A stretch of DNA of 64,000 nucleotides from positions 26,776,266 to 26,840,265 of the forward strand of contig NC_067478.1 in the NCBI RefSeq assembly GCF_947179515.1, given 5' to 3'. A program made the position numbers and the translations under genes. The notes under the pieces were generated by a model. It was given only the letters and a program-made list of their open reading frames with translations. It was not told where the DNA came from and searched no databases. The stretch is from Apodemus sylvaticus (taxonomy: Eukaryota; Chordata; Mammalia; Rodentia; Muridae). Positions within the stretch are counted from its first letter, which is position 1; every line of letters starts with the position of its first letter. Shown here one piece after another: positions 54,715 to 64,000 of the stretch.

Positions 54715-55760
54715 GAAACTTCATTGGGTCAGAAATAGCATAAAACTGGATGGACCATCCAACAAAATGGTACTGGCTCTGTGGTTATCCACATGAAATG
54801 ATAGCAAATTAAATAATCATCGCCAGTTGATACACACCTCATGTCCTAGAATCCCCCTTCAGGTGTGTTAGACTTAAATGTAACAGGCTAACCTTTTACA
54901 ACTGTAAGAAACCATAGGAGAAAAGTCTCTGTAAACTAGTGGAGGAAAAGGTTTTTCTGTGCTCAATATTAAAGTGCACTCCAGACAGGAAATGACTGGT
55001 AAATTAGTCTACATTAAATTTTAGAACGTCTTTTCCTCAAAATACTTCCCAAAAAGGAAAATCTAATCCAAAGCCTGGAAATATTTGCAATGTATACAAC
55101 TGTCAAGGGACAGAATCAGAATACATAAAAACTCCTATGAATCAGTCTGTTAAAGGCGACCCAATAAAAAAATCTGGACAAGGGTCACAAGTGTGCATTT
55201 TACAGGAGAATAAAACCTAATATACCATAATAAATGTGTATGGGGGGTTCACATTAGCAATTAGGAAACAGCAAGTTAAATTGCAATGAAAGGTGATTTT
55301 TAAATCTTTCAAAAATGCAAACTTTAGTAAGTCAGACAATATCAAATGGATAAGGGACAAAGAAATTCTTAGGTGCTGCAGTTGTCTAAAGTGAGGCTGT
55401 ACAACACGGGGAAATATGCATTCCGCAGTTGATGCTGATAGCGGATGAGCTGGCTGCTTTGCTCCTAGACACAGACCCTAGAGAAAACATAGCTCAGATG
55501 TTCCAGGAGTCACACAAGAATGCGCAGAGCAGCCTGGTTGCCATAGCAAAGCACTGAAAACACTCTCTCTGTCCAAGAACAGGAGAGTGGAGAAATTCAC
55601 ATGAGGGAAAATGAATGAACTCCAAGAGCAGCCAGACTCGGTCCAGGAGCCTGATTTTGAATAAGAAAAGTAAATCATAGCGGTAAACAGAAAAGTAAGC
55701 CAGGGCTGAAAGATCAAACCTGAAGAACGCAACCAAGCATCTAGTCAAGCAGGTGGCAGG
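54715..55760 (+). mobile_element. ancient L1 fragment
   Basis: Forward order of old mammalian L1 ORF2/3' sequence: CCTGGAAATATTTGCAATG, AACTCCTATGAATCA, ACCCAATAAAAAAATCTGGA and GAAACAGCAAGTTAAATTGC. No intact frame. Confidence 0.65.
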
Positions 55761-56640
55761 TGCCCGTCAACGTGATAAATGAAAGCCAAGAGAATGGGAA
55801 ACAAATTCTGATGATAGTCATCTGGGGCAGGGGAAAATATTTTTCTGTTCTGTCACCGTATAACAAATTACTCCCAGACTTCACTCAGATATTAAATAAT
55901 AGGATATTCACTCACCACTTAGTTTCTAGGGACTGGACGCCTGGTCCTCCATCTCCAGGACTCTCCACAGTGGCACTGCATCTGCCAGGAGGCGACGGAG
56001 GCAACTGAGGAAGGATCTGCTTCCACGCTTTCCCCTTATTACTGGGCTGAGGGTTCTGGGTCCCCAGTAGTTTGTCCTTGACTTGTTTGTGCTCGGCGAA
56101 GCTCTAAACTCCTAAACGATTTACCACACTGCCCATAGAAACAGCTTGGTGTGTAGCACTTTGGGAGGCCATTCTTTCCCACTCTTCATCTTCCCCAATC
56201 CGATGACCACACCCTATGTTTCTTGGGCAGGTTGACTGACCAGTCTCCTGGAGAAGAGGGCTTTCTCCCTGTTTACATCTGGGTGCCTGACCCAGGACCC
56301 ACCCAGCATATGAGCAGGGGAAGCAGTGTGGCCCAGGAGAAAAGCTGGGGGTATTCTGCGGTGAAATGTGTCGCCATGACAACGGAATAAAGGGTTATAA
56401 AGTTCCCAGTAGTGTGGGGTTGTAAAGATGGGGGAGGGGTGGTCACTTTTAAGTACTTTTGAATTTCAAGTAATGAATTGTATATTTGTGCTTGCTTGAA
56501 ATATCCGTCATTGGGAGATGTTTTCTTTTTCCAAATGAGACTTTTCATCTTGAAAAAAAAAAAAAAAATCAAACCTACAGGAGGTTTTAATTATACTCAT
56601 TTATTAACTCATTTGTTACCATCTTGATACATTTCCTCTG
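55761..56640. other. intergenic, unassigned
   Basis: Possibly an old repeat at about 55,845-56,090 (ACCGTATAACAAATTACTC). An A16 run lies at about 56,553-56,568. No gene supported. Confidence 0.4.
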
Positions 56641-57109
56641 TATGTGTGCATGCACACAGCACACACGTCTGTGTTAGCTGAGTCTCTGAAGATGTTCCAC
56701 ATCCTAACGTCAGACATGTGCGTATGGCAAGGAGGGATTAAGGGTCCTAATCAGCAGACCTTAAGCTAAGAGACTATCCTGGGCTATTCAAGCCCAATTC
56801 AATCGCAAATGTCTTTGAAACTAGGAAGAGAAAAGCCAGGACCAGAGAGATATTGTGAGAAAGATTCAGCCAGCTCTCATGTTCTTTTGAGATGAAGGAA
56901 GTTGTGAGCCAAAGAATTCAGGCAAATTCTGGGAGCGGAAAAGGGGGGCGGGAGGGGCGGGAAGGCTGGAGTTTCCACAAAGAAATGCCTAGTGGGACCC
57001 GTCTCAGACCCTGGCCTTCATGACGATGGGAACGTAAGTCTGGGTTCCTTAAAGCCACTAGGTTGGTGGCAGTTTGTTGTATTACTCAGCTTTGTGTTGC
57101 AGTAACCTG

Positions 57110-57640
57110 AGAAAAATCACTTTATATCAAGCAAGATGCATTTTTGGTTCACGGTTTTAGAGGCTTCAGTGAGCACTCATTGGTTCCATGGCTTTTGGGC
57201 CAATGGCAAGACAGAAGAAAGCCACTCCCCTCAGAGCAGCTGCAATCATGAGTGGAGGTGGGGGACAGGGCAGGATCCCAGCATCCCCCTACAAGGACAC
57301 ACCCAACGATAGCTAATCTTGGTTGTCAACTTGACATACCCAGAAGAAGGAAATCTCTGTTGAGGAACTGGTTCCATTAGATTAGCCAGTGGACATGTCT
57401 GCGGGCATTCTCTTGGTTGCTAATGGATGGAGGGGAGTCTCGGGCCTCTCTGGGCAGATCACCCCCCAGCAAGTAGTCCTGAACTAATATAAGGAGCTAG
57501 ATGAACAAGCAAGGGGAAGTGAGCCGGTAAACAGCGTCCCTCTGTGCTCTCTGCTTCAGTGCCTGCTCTGACTTCCCTCCATGATGGCCCATGTGCTGTA
57601 GGCTAAATAAGCCCTTTCTGCTTCAAGTTGACCCAGGTCA
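57110..57640 (+). mobile_element. rodent LTR-like repeats
   Basis: 57,315-57,640 begins CTAATCTTGGTTGTCAACTT and ends near AAATAAGCCCTTTCTGCTTC, related to the inverted copy at 20,165-20,560. The preceding 200 bp contain a fragment (CACTCCCCTCAGAGCAGC) of unclear family. Confidence 0.55.
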
Positions 57641-57652
57641 GAGTGATTTATT

Positions 57653-57676
57653 TCAGCAACAACAACAACAACAAAA
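57653..57676. repeat. short (CAA)n
   Basis: About 7 CAA units, TTCAGCAACAACAACAACAA. Confidence 0.85.
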
Positions 57677-57828
57677 AGACATATTCAGTGACCTTTCTTC
57701 CCAGACACCTCATCTCTTAAAGGCTCCAGCACCTCTCAATAGCACTAAAGCTGGGAAACAAACCCTTAACACAAGGAGTCACTCAAGGTCCAAATGACAG
57801 CATTTGTCAAAGTAACTACACAGCGTGC

Positions 57829-57900
57829 TGTTGAGGTTTGGTCTGTTACTATGTACTGTAATGCTAAATTCTGTATCCGTGTAGTGCCAGTTAGCGATTT
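57829..57900 (+). mobile_element. MaLR-type LTR 5' end (ORR1/MT-like)
   Basis: TGTTGAGGTTTGGTCTGTTA and ATGCTAAATTCTGTATCC match the start of the LTR at 48,017; truncated at a C13A8 junction (57,905-57,927). Confidence 0.65.
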
Positions 57901-57927
57901 CCCCACACCCCCCCCCCCCAAAAAAAA

Positions 57928-58560
57928 CCAGACAGGAGCTGATCCAATGCAATCACAGTAGGGCCTTTTTATTCAAGCTAGCTTGGGCCCCTTAGCACAC
58001 CTGTCACACAGTTTGGTGATTAGAAGCCCTGAATGTCTACTGGGTCAAAACTTTATAGTAAGCAGCAAGCCAGGTGGGGGGGGGCGGCAGGGGGAAAATA
58101 GGGGGAGAAAGAGGAGAAGACAGCAGCAACCTTGAGGAGGGGGGCAAATTAACAAAACCAGCAATGAGAGAAATCGCATTGCTACTAATACTGTGTGGAT
58201 TTAATAAGATAATGAGGGGTCAGCACATTCTTTTATACAATCACAATGTAATAATGATCAAGTTAAGGAAAACCTGAATCAGGCAGTACAGCTATCATGT
58301 TCAACACATTCTCAACTGTGCCTGTTGTGAAAGGACCAGTTCACAATCCCATATAGCTAGCTATCACATCTTTTTACTCTTCTTTGAGATTGCTTTCAGT
58401 CTTTAATTTTGAGACATTGATATTTTTAGAGCACAGGCTAGCTCTTGTGTAGAATAACCCACACTTATATCTTATTTTGTCCATATTCTTACATTGATGT
58501 TCTAGAGAGAAGAGATACCATAGGAAAAGTATCATGTTATTACAGGGTATTTTTAATTTC
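57928..58560. other. intergenic, probably LTR-derived, unassigned
   Basis: TTTTTATTCAAGCTAGCTTG suggests an LTR in reverse, but I cannot name it. A purine-rich patch lies at 58,070-58,146. Confidence 0.4.
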
Positions 58561-58568
58561 TAATTTTA

Positions 58569-58753
58569 TTTATTTATTTATTTATTTGTTTGTTTGTTTG
58601 TTGGATTTGGTTTTTTCCAGACAGGGTTTCTCTGTGTAGCCCTGGCTGTCCTGGAACTCACTCTGTAGACCAGGCTGGCCTCGAACTCAGAAATCTGCCT
58701 GCCTCTGCCTCCCAGAGTGCTGGGATTACAGGCGTGCATCACCACCGCCCAGC
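58569..58753 (-). mobile_element. B1 SINE with TTTA/TTTG tail
   Basis: Nearly consensus reverse-complement B1 from CCAGACAGGG (58,617) to CACCGCCCAGC. Confidence 0.96.
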
Positions 58754-58763
58754 TATTTATTTA

Positions 58764-58940
58764 TTTATTTATTTTTTAAAATTTTTTTAAATATTTATTT
58801 ATTTATTATATGTAAGTACACTGTAGGTGTCAGATCTCTTTATGGATGGTTATGAGCCACCATGTGGATGCTGGGATTCGAACTCATGCCCTTTGGAAGA
58901 GCAGTCAGTGCTCTTAACCCGCTGAGCCATCTCTCCAGCC
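58764..58940 (-). mobile_element. B2 SINE beside a B1
   Basis: Reverse-complement B2 with a short deletion after GTACACTGTAGGTGTC. CCCAGCTATTTATTT occurs at 58748-58762 and 58941-58955, so it entered the B1's edge. Confidence 0.94.
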
Positions 58941-58955
58941 CCCAGCTATTTATTT

Positions 58956-59115
58956 TTTATATGTGTGTCTCTACATGCATATGATGTGTGTAGAGCATGT
59001 GTGTCACCGCACGCACGTGTGGAAGTCAGATGATGACTTTCAGTTCTCTCTCTCTCTACTGTGAGCTCCAAGAATCAAAGTAAGGTTGTCAGGCTTTTGT
59101 GGGAAGGGCTTTGTC
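58956..59115 (-). mobile_element. B3-like SINE, diverged
   Basis: CACGCACGTGTGGAAGTCAG and GATGATGACTTTCAGTTCTC, followed by a degraded head. Confidence 0.55.
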
Positions 59116-59565
59116 CTCTAGACCTCTCTAGGAGTTGGTAATTCCTGAAGCAATAAGAAAATAGTTACCAGGCCATCTTGGTTTTTTAATTTGATGAAAA
59201 ATGATTCAGAGAAAGCCATTCATCCCAATGCCTCACCTGTTCCTAGCTGAAAAGGCTTCAGGACCTGGCCAGAGAAAGGCACCGTTCACTCTCAAGGCCT
59301 CTAGGGGGTGGCAGCACCTGCTGTGGGGTTTGGAGCTGCTATCTGGACTTCTAGTAGGTTCTTCCTGCCCTCAGGATCAGGTACCAGGAGGCTGTGGAAC
59401 CTGGGGACAGCATCGTGCATCAATCTCAGAAGTCTGATAAGTTATAGTCACTGAAACACAAAGGAAAAAAAAGGATTATCCTATAGTCCTCTGTAATAAA
59501 GGCCAATTAAATATAGTTTGAATAAAAGTTTTTACCATGAGGCATTTACCCAGTAGTATCATTCT
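59116..59565. other. intergenic, nothing recognised
   Basis: No repeat or gene supported. Confidence 0.45.
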
Positions 59566-59567
59566 AT

Positions 59568-59710
59568 TAGGCTGGTGTGGCAGCTCATGCCTGGAACCCC
59601 AACACTTACAAAAGTTTGCCACAAGTCTGAGGGTGGCCAGGGGATGCATCCTGAGTTTCAGGTTGGCCTTCGCTGCAGTGTGAGACCCTGAGTCACACAG
59701 CGAACCAATG
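59568..59710 (+). mobile_element. diverged B1/B4-like SINE
   Basis: GGCTGGTGTGGCAGCTCATG, CCTGGAACCCCAACACTTAC and GTGTGAGACCCTGAGTCAC. Confidence 0.65.
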
Positions 59711-60930
59711 AGCAAGACCCTACACTATTAGCACTGTTGAATATATCCAGACTTGTGTCACATATTCATTAGTTTATGAATGAATGCTCTAATTTAGCCA
59801 AAATGAGACTGTAGTGTTGGCAATAGTAGCCAAGCATTCCCAGATTTCCCATCTCTCAGAAAAGGGGTCTACAAAACATTGACACTGTGTCTTTAAAAGC
59901 AATTTAGGTCTTATCTAATTCAACTCAGACAAGTCCCTGCTGCATCTCCCTTTTTTTCTGGGATGGGATTCCACACGGAGTCACTCTGGAAACCAAGGAC
60001 TTAAATTAATATTGTGTTTATTGGTGCAATTTCCTGTTTGTTCCCTGGGGGTTTCAGTTGAAAGCAAGCAGGGCATAAGAGAAGAGCCCAGGCCTTCGGT
60101 AGCCATCCCAGTCTCTCCCTTATCCATCACTCCCTGAGACTGTGGTCACAGCCCGGGGAAGCATAGAAGGCGCCATTATTTTATCCCTTTTTTTATGATC
60201 AGCAAATGTCTGCTGATTGGGGCTGTCTACACGCAGAGCTGACCTGCATTTGGAACTTTGCTCCAGAGCTTTGAGATGCATATGGTGGAAGATCATGAAC
60301 TCCACTCACACTATACCCAGGAGAGAGCCAGCTCTAGCCAGCGTGCCATTTTGGACAGGTCTTGAGGAAGAGTCTAGATTTGCAATATGCTCAAGTTCTA
60401 TACTTGGAAAATGGGACAGATACCAAGGACAGGAAGTCTGGTCCCTGGTGCCTACACACTGCTATACTCAACGAGGCAGTGCACTCTGTGCCCCCACATG
60501 AAATATGGAAGGGGACAAAGTCATTCAAACAACCCGTGACCCATTGATGCCTTGGATCACATGTTCTCCCAGTTCCAACATGTCTTCTTCAAACCCAGTG
60601 TCTGCCACCTACTCTGGAAACTTGAGGAGGTTGTTTTCTGTTTTCCCGACTGTAAAGCTAGATGATGAGAGCAGGGACTGCTCAGAGCATGTAACCTGGT
60701 AAGCACTATGCAAAGGCTTGATGCACAGAGGGAGAGTCAGACTAGAGCATCCTTCATGGCCCAAGTGGAGGAGAGCACGCGATGTAGCTGCCTTCAAACC
60801 CAAACAGTTTGCTGTGCTCAGAGGAACTTCTTCTGACCTCAGCTGGTCTTGTCTTGAGAAACAAAATACAACCAACTTTGGAAAAGGGAATAATGGGTAA
60901 ATAAAGCATTTTTCTTAATTGGAAAATTAT
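59711..60930. other. intergenic, unique
   Basis: 1.2 kb with no gene or clear transposon; short AT repeat at 60,929-60,944. Confidence 0.5.
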
Positions 60931-61083
60931 ATATATATATATATGAAAACAATGAGAAACCATTTAAGTCAGTTAATTATGTATTTATTTGACATCTATG
61001 GACAAGGGGAACAAAACCACAATGTATAATAAGTTCACCTGTCAAAAGTTCTGCATAGCCCAGGCCATGTTGAAAGGTAAGGA

Positions 61084-61275
61084 TGAGCTGGGCACACCTT
61101 GAATTCTCCAGCACCCGGGAGGCAGAGGCAGGTGGATCTCTGAGTTTCAAGGCCAGCCTAGTCTGCAAAGTGAGTTCCAGGATAGCCACGGCTACACAGA
61201 AAAACTCTTTCTTGAAAAAGAAGGAAGGAAGGAAGGAAGGAAGGAAGGAAGGAAGGAAGGAAGGAAGGAAGGAAA
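61084..61275 (+). mobile_element. B1 SINE with (GGAA)n tail
   Basis: Diverged forward B1 to about 61,215, then about 13 GGAA units (61,222-61,274) grown from the A-rich tail. Confidence 0.9.
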
Positions 61276-61279
61276 AGAA

Positions 61280-62640
61280 GAGGGTGGTCAGTCAGCTCTA
61301 ACAGGAACAGCACCATTGCCTTGCATACTGCTTCCACTCAAGCCAGTGATCCTGGGGCCCTGAACTAAGAACCGCCTCTGTTACTACACAATGAGCCTGC
61401 AGTTCCAAACCATGTCTCAGGCTGAGCAGTTGCTGGTGTACATATGCCAAAAGCCAGGCATTTTCCCTCAGCAAATCCTCACTGGACTCTGATTTGACAT
61501 TATCTAAAGGATGGATCTTATGAGGAAAATGTGTATTGGTTAGCACTGGCGGACGTGGCTAGCAGTGTCTGTTTCTCAGGATAAAACAGACACCGTGCTA
61601 ATGATTATGGTATTTATTCTGTGCTAGATCTTTTCAAGACCTGGGGTTTAAATTGCTAAGCAGATCAAAACACCACTGTTCAAGCAGCAGCGAGTTCGCA
61701 GCGTCCCCTGACAAATAGGAATGCAGAGATGATGGGTCCTAGAGCCACTGCAGGGATCCAGGTCACAAGGCTTCGAGGAGGAGGAGACACACCTCTTATG
61801 AGCCTGTTCTGCAGCCTTCAGAGATGTGTGACTTCAGAGGGCTGCCATCCATCGGGGACATCCATCAAGGACAGGGCAGTGCTGACCTGCCTCTTACCCA
61901 ACGTGAGTTCTCAGTATCCCATCAGGATACACCTCGATGGACAAACTCTCTGTTCTCTATATAAACGGAAGATATTTCAGATATTTCATCTCTAATCCGA
62001 GATGTGTTTTCTAAAGATGTATCTATAGCATAAATCACTGCAGTTCATCTTATTAGACAGAAAGTTTACTGAAGTACATGTACCATTTCAGAAAGTCACA
62101 AAACCTATAACAATACCAGTTCTGTATCTGAATGGAAAACAACTCACTCCTGAAATTGATGAGCTCTGCATGGGGTGAGTTTTCCCAAGTCTTGGCATCT
62201 GACTGCTATGCTCTGCGGGCTGGTCCAGCTGTACCCAAACATTCACATACCGTAGTACATATTACTGTTAATCCTGATATTCTTCGGAGAAAAACCAATT
62301 CCACCATTTTGGGCCAAATTCAAAGCAAGCCTTATTAAATATTAAGTACTGACTAAGAGATGGACTCTGATCAGGACCAGTCTCTGGAATTTCCCAGCTG
62401 AATGGCCTGAGATGTGCTACAAGAGTTTATAAAGACAAACCTTTAAGACACCCTACTTCGCTACTTTCCAATAACTACAACTCCCAGCATTCCAGGAAGC
62501 TACCTGGTCCTTGGCAGATGGGGCTTATTAACAGGTTAATTTTGGGAATTACATTACTACAAATGACTCTTTTCTATTTCTCCCATAAGGTACAATTATA
62601 GTATTACAAATGTACCTTGACTTAAAAATATCATGGCCTA
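61280..62640. other. intergenic, unique
   Basis: No gene or transposon recognised. Confidence 0.5.
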
Positions 62641-62647
62641 TGATTTT

Positions 62648-62823
62648 GTTGTTAGTTTTGAGACAAGGTCTTACTGTGTAACACAGTTTGGTCTAGAATT
62701 TAGTATGTAGTTTAGCTGACCTCGAAGTCACTATGTAGCCCATGACATCTGCAAACTGGGGTCCTCTTGGCTCAGTCTCCTAGGTGCTAGCCCAAGTCTC
62801 CTAGTAGTGCCACCACTCCTGAT
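62648..62823 (-). mobile_element. diverged B1/B4-like SINE
   Basis: TTTTGAGACAAGGTCTTACT, GGTCTAGAATTTAGTATGTA and GTGCCACCACTCCTGAT. Confidence 0.65.
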
Positions 62824-62829
62824 AAGACT

Positions 62830-63315
62830 TGGAATTGTTGACAATGATGTAAAAGCCACACCTTTTCACTAGAAACAGCACTGCAGATTTTGCATTTTGG
62901 GTTCTTTCCTAGGCTAGGCAGGAAGCGGTGTGATAGTTGTGTTGCAGCAGTGCTGGAACCAGCAGGGAGTCGAGCCCACAGCCAGCCACCCATCCTGAGA
63001 GTAAACTGCTCTGCCTTGTGCTGGGGGGAGGGGAGGGCGGTGCTGATGTCATCAACGCTGAATGCGTTAAATGAATTTTCCAGTTATGGAATTTTCTGTG
63101 TATGGTGGGTTTATCAGGATATAACCCCATTTTAAGTTAAGGGGCATCTGCGTGTGGATTCGGGTATACTGTGTGTAATTTTATTCCAAGATGACAAAAG
63201 AGGACCCCACAAAATATTTTTTCATGAAAGGGGAGGCTTTATCAGGAAGGCTAAAAACCTTGGAAGTTCTAGATTCTCTACTGCTCCTGATTTGTTTTTC
63301 CTTTTCTCCCCCCAC
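62830..63315. other. intergenic, unique
   Basis: Nothing recognised. Confidence 0.45.
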
Positions 63316-63321
63316 CCTCAC

Positions 63322-63526
63322 CCCAGACAGACTTCCCAGGCTAGCCTCAAACTCTCTATGTAGCCCAGGATGACCTTGAATTTCTGAACTTCCTCCATCC
63401 ACCTCCGAAGCTCTTGGATTCCAGGCCTGCAACACCCGCCATGCCTGCTTTATGTGGTGCTGGGGATCAAGCCAGAGTTTCTTGCAAGCTAGGGAGCAAC
63501 CTGTCTGCCGAGAAGTGTCTCCAGCC
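63322..63526 (-). mobile_element. B4/RSINE-type SINE
   Basis: GGCTAGCCTCAAACTCTCTA, GTAGCCCAGGATGACCTTGA, GTGCTGGGGATCAAGCC and GTGTCTCCAGCCC in reverse-complement order. A TTCTGC repeat (63,527-63,545) follows. Confidence 0.85.
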
Positions 63527-63549
63527 CTGCTTCTGCTTCTGCTTCTGAT

Positions 63550-64000
63550 GCTTATCTTCGCTTCTGCAGCCAAGTACCCAAATAAGTGCTTTAAACAAGA
63601 CAGATCTGTTTCTCTTTCTCATAAGTGAAATCCAAGGAAAAGTGATTGCAGCTGGCACGGCAGTTCCGGCAGTCGCCCGGGGACCCAGGCTCCTTCTATG
63701 CCTCTGTTCCCTTATCTTTAGTGTCAAGCTTTCATTTTTCAAGGCTGGGTCCAAGATGACACTGGCCGGCAGGTCATCAGCATCACAGGCTGGGCAGGAA
63801 GCTAGGAATGGCAAGAGGGCAATGGGGTACCTTGCAGCTGTCTGTCCCTTGCTAAGGAGCTTACCCAGAAGCCAACAGCTGCTGTTCAACCCTTAGCCCC
63901 GCCTACTGTTAAGGGAGGCTGGGAAAAGCCATATCGCAGCTGAAGTGTATTGTTCTATGGGATGAAATCAGTAGTGATTAAAAAAAAAAAAAGGAAGAAA
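63550..64000. other. intergenic to window end
   Basis: No gene recognised; a mildly CpG-containing patch lies at 63,655-63,690 and an A12 run near 63,980. Confidence 0.45.

Noticed and set aside
56553..56568. A16 run considered as the tail of a processed pseudogene
   Set aside because: No recognisable coding sequence upstream and no flanking target duplication found.
59201..60702. Small open frames in the downstream unique region
   Set aside because: Short, no homology I recognise, no splice or promoter context to support a gene.

Overview
The window is a piece of a rodent nuclear genome, most likely house mouse (Mus musculus) or a very close relative. B1, B2, B3, B4 and ID-type SINEs, rodent ERVL/MaLR-type LTRs, 5'-truncated L1s with mouse-type 3' ends and long microsatellites occur throughout, and the single protein-coding gene is split by GT-AG introns. 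There is no operon, tRNA, rRNA or CRISPR array.

Layout. 1-10,650 is upstream intergenic DNA. It holds SINEs, a decayed ERVL provirus (about 1,110-4,973) with an unrelated LTR behind it (4,974-5,285), a hAT-type MITE with its target duplication (2,678-2,855), and a polypurine tract of about 490 bp (7,187-7,680). About 10,660-11,490 is a CpG island with the promoter and first exon of Slc25a36. 11,113-42,491 is the Slc25a36 coding span: seven coding exons on the + strand whose joined reading frame is 936 nt, giving 311 residues plus stop. The 3' UTR follows from 42,492 and probably extends to one of several poly(A) signals, the last near 45,980-46,000. From 46,300 to 64,000 the sequence is intergenic, with truncated L1s, SINE nests, LTR fragments and microsatellites; I find no further gene.

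Slc25a36 encodes a mitochondrial inner-membrane carrier of the SLC25 family (pyrimidine nucleotide carrier 2). All three signature motifs are visible in the joined exons: PLEVVK at 26-31, PIWLIK at 138-143 and PHEVVR at 246-251. The promoter has a CRE-like site, a CACGTG E-box and a CCAAT box within about 50 bp. A five-codon upstream ORF ends across the main start codon.

I see no convincing undescribed system. The points most worth a second look are a stretch of about 6 kb in introns 3 and 4 with no recognisable SINE, the upstream ORF and near-cognate N-terminal extension in exon 1, two consecutive frame-neutral exons, an intronic poly(A) signal before the last exon, and several nested transposon insertions with intact target duplications. 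Repeat family names come from memory of consensus sequences; where I was unsure I gave only the class.
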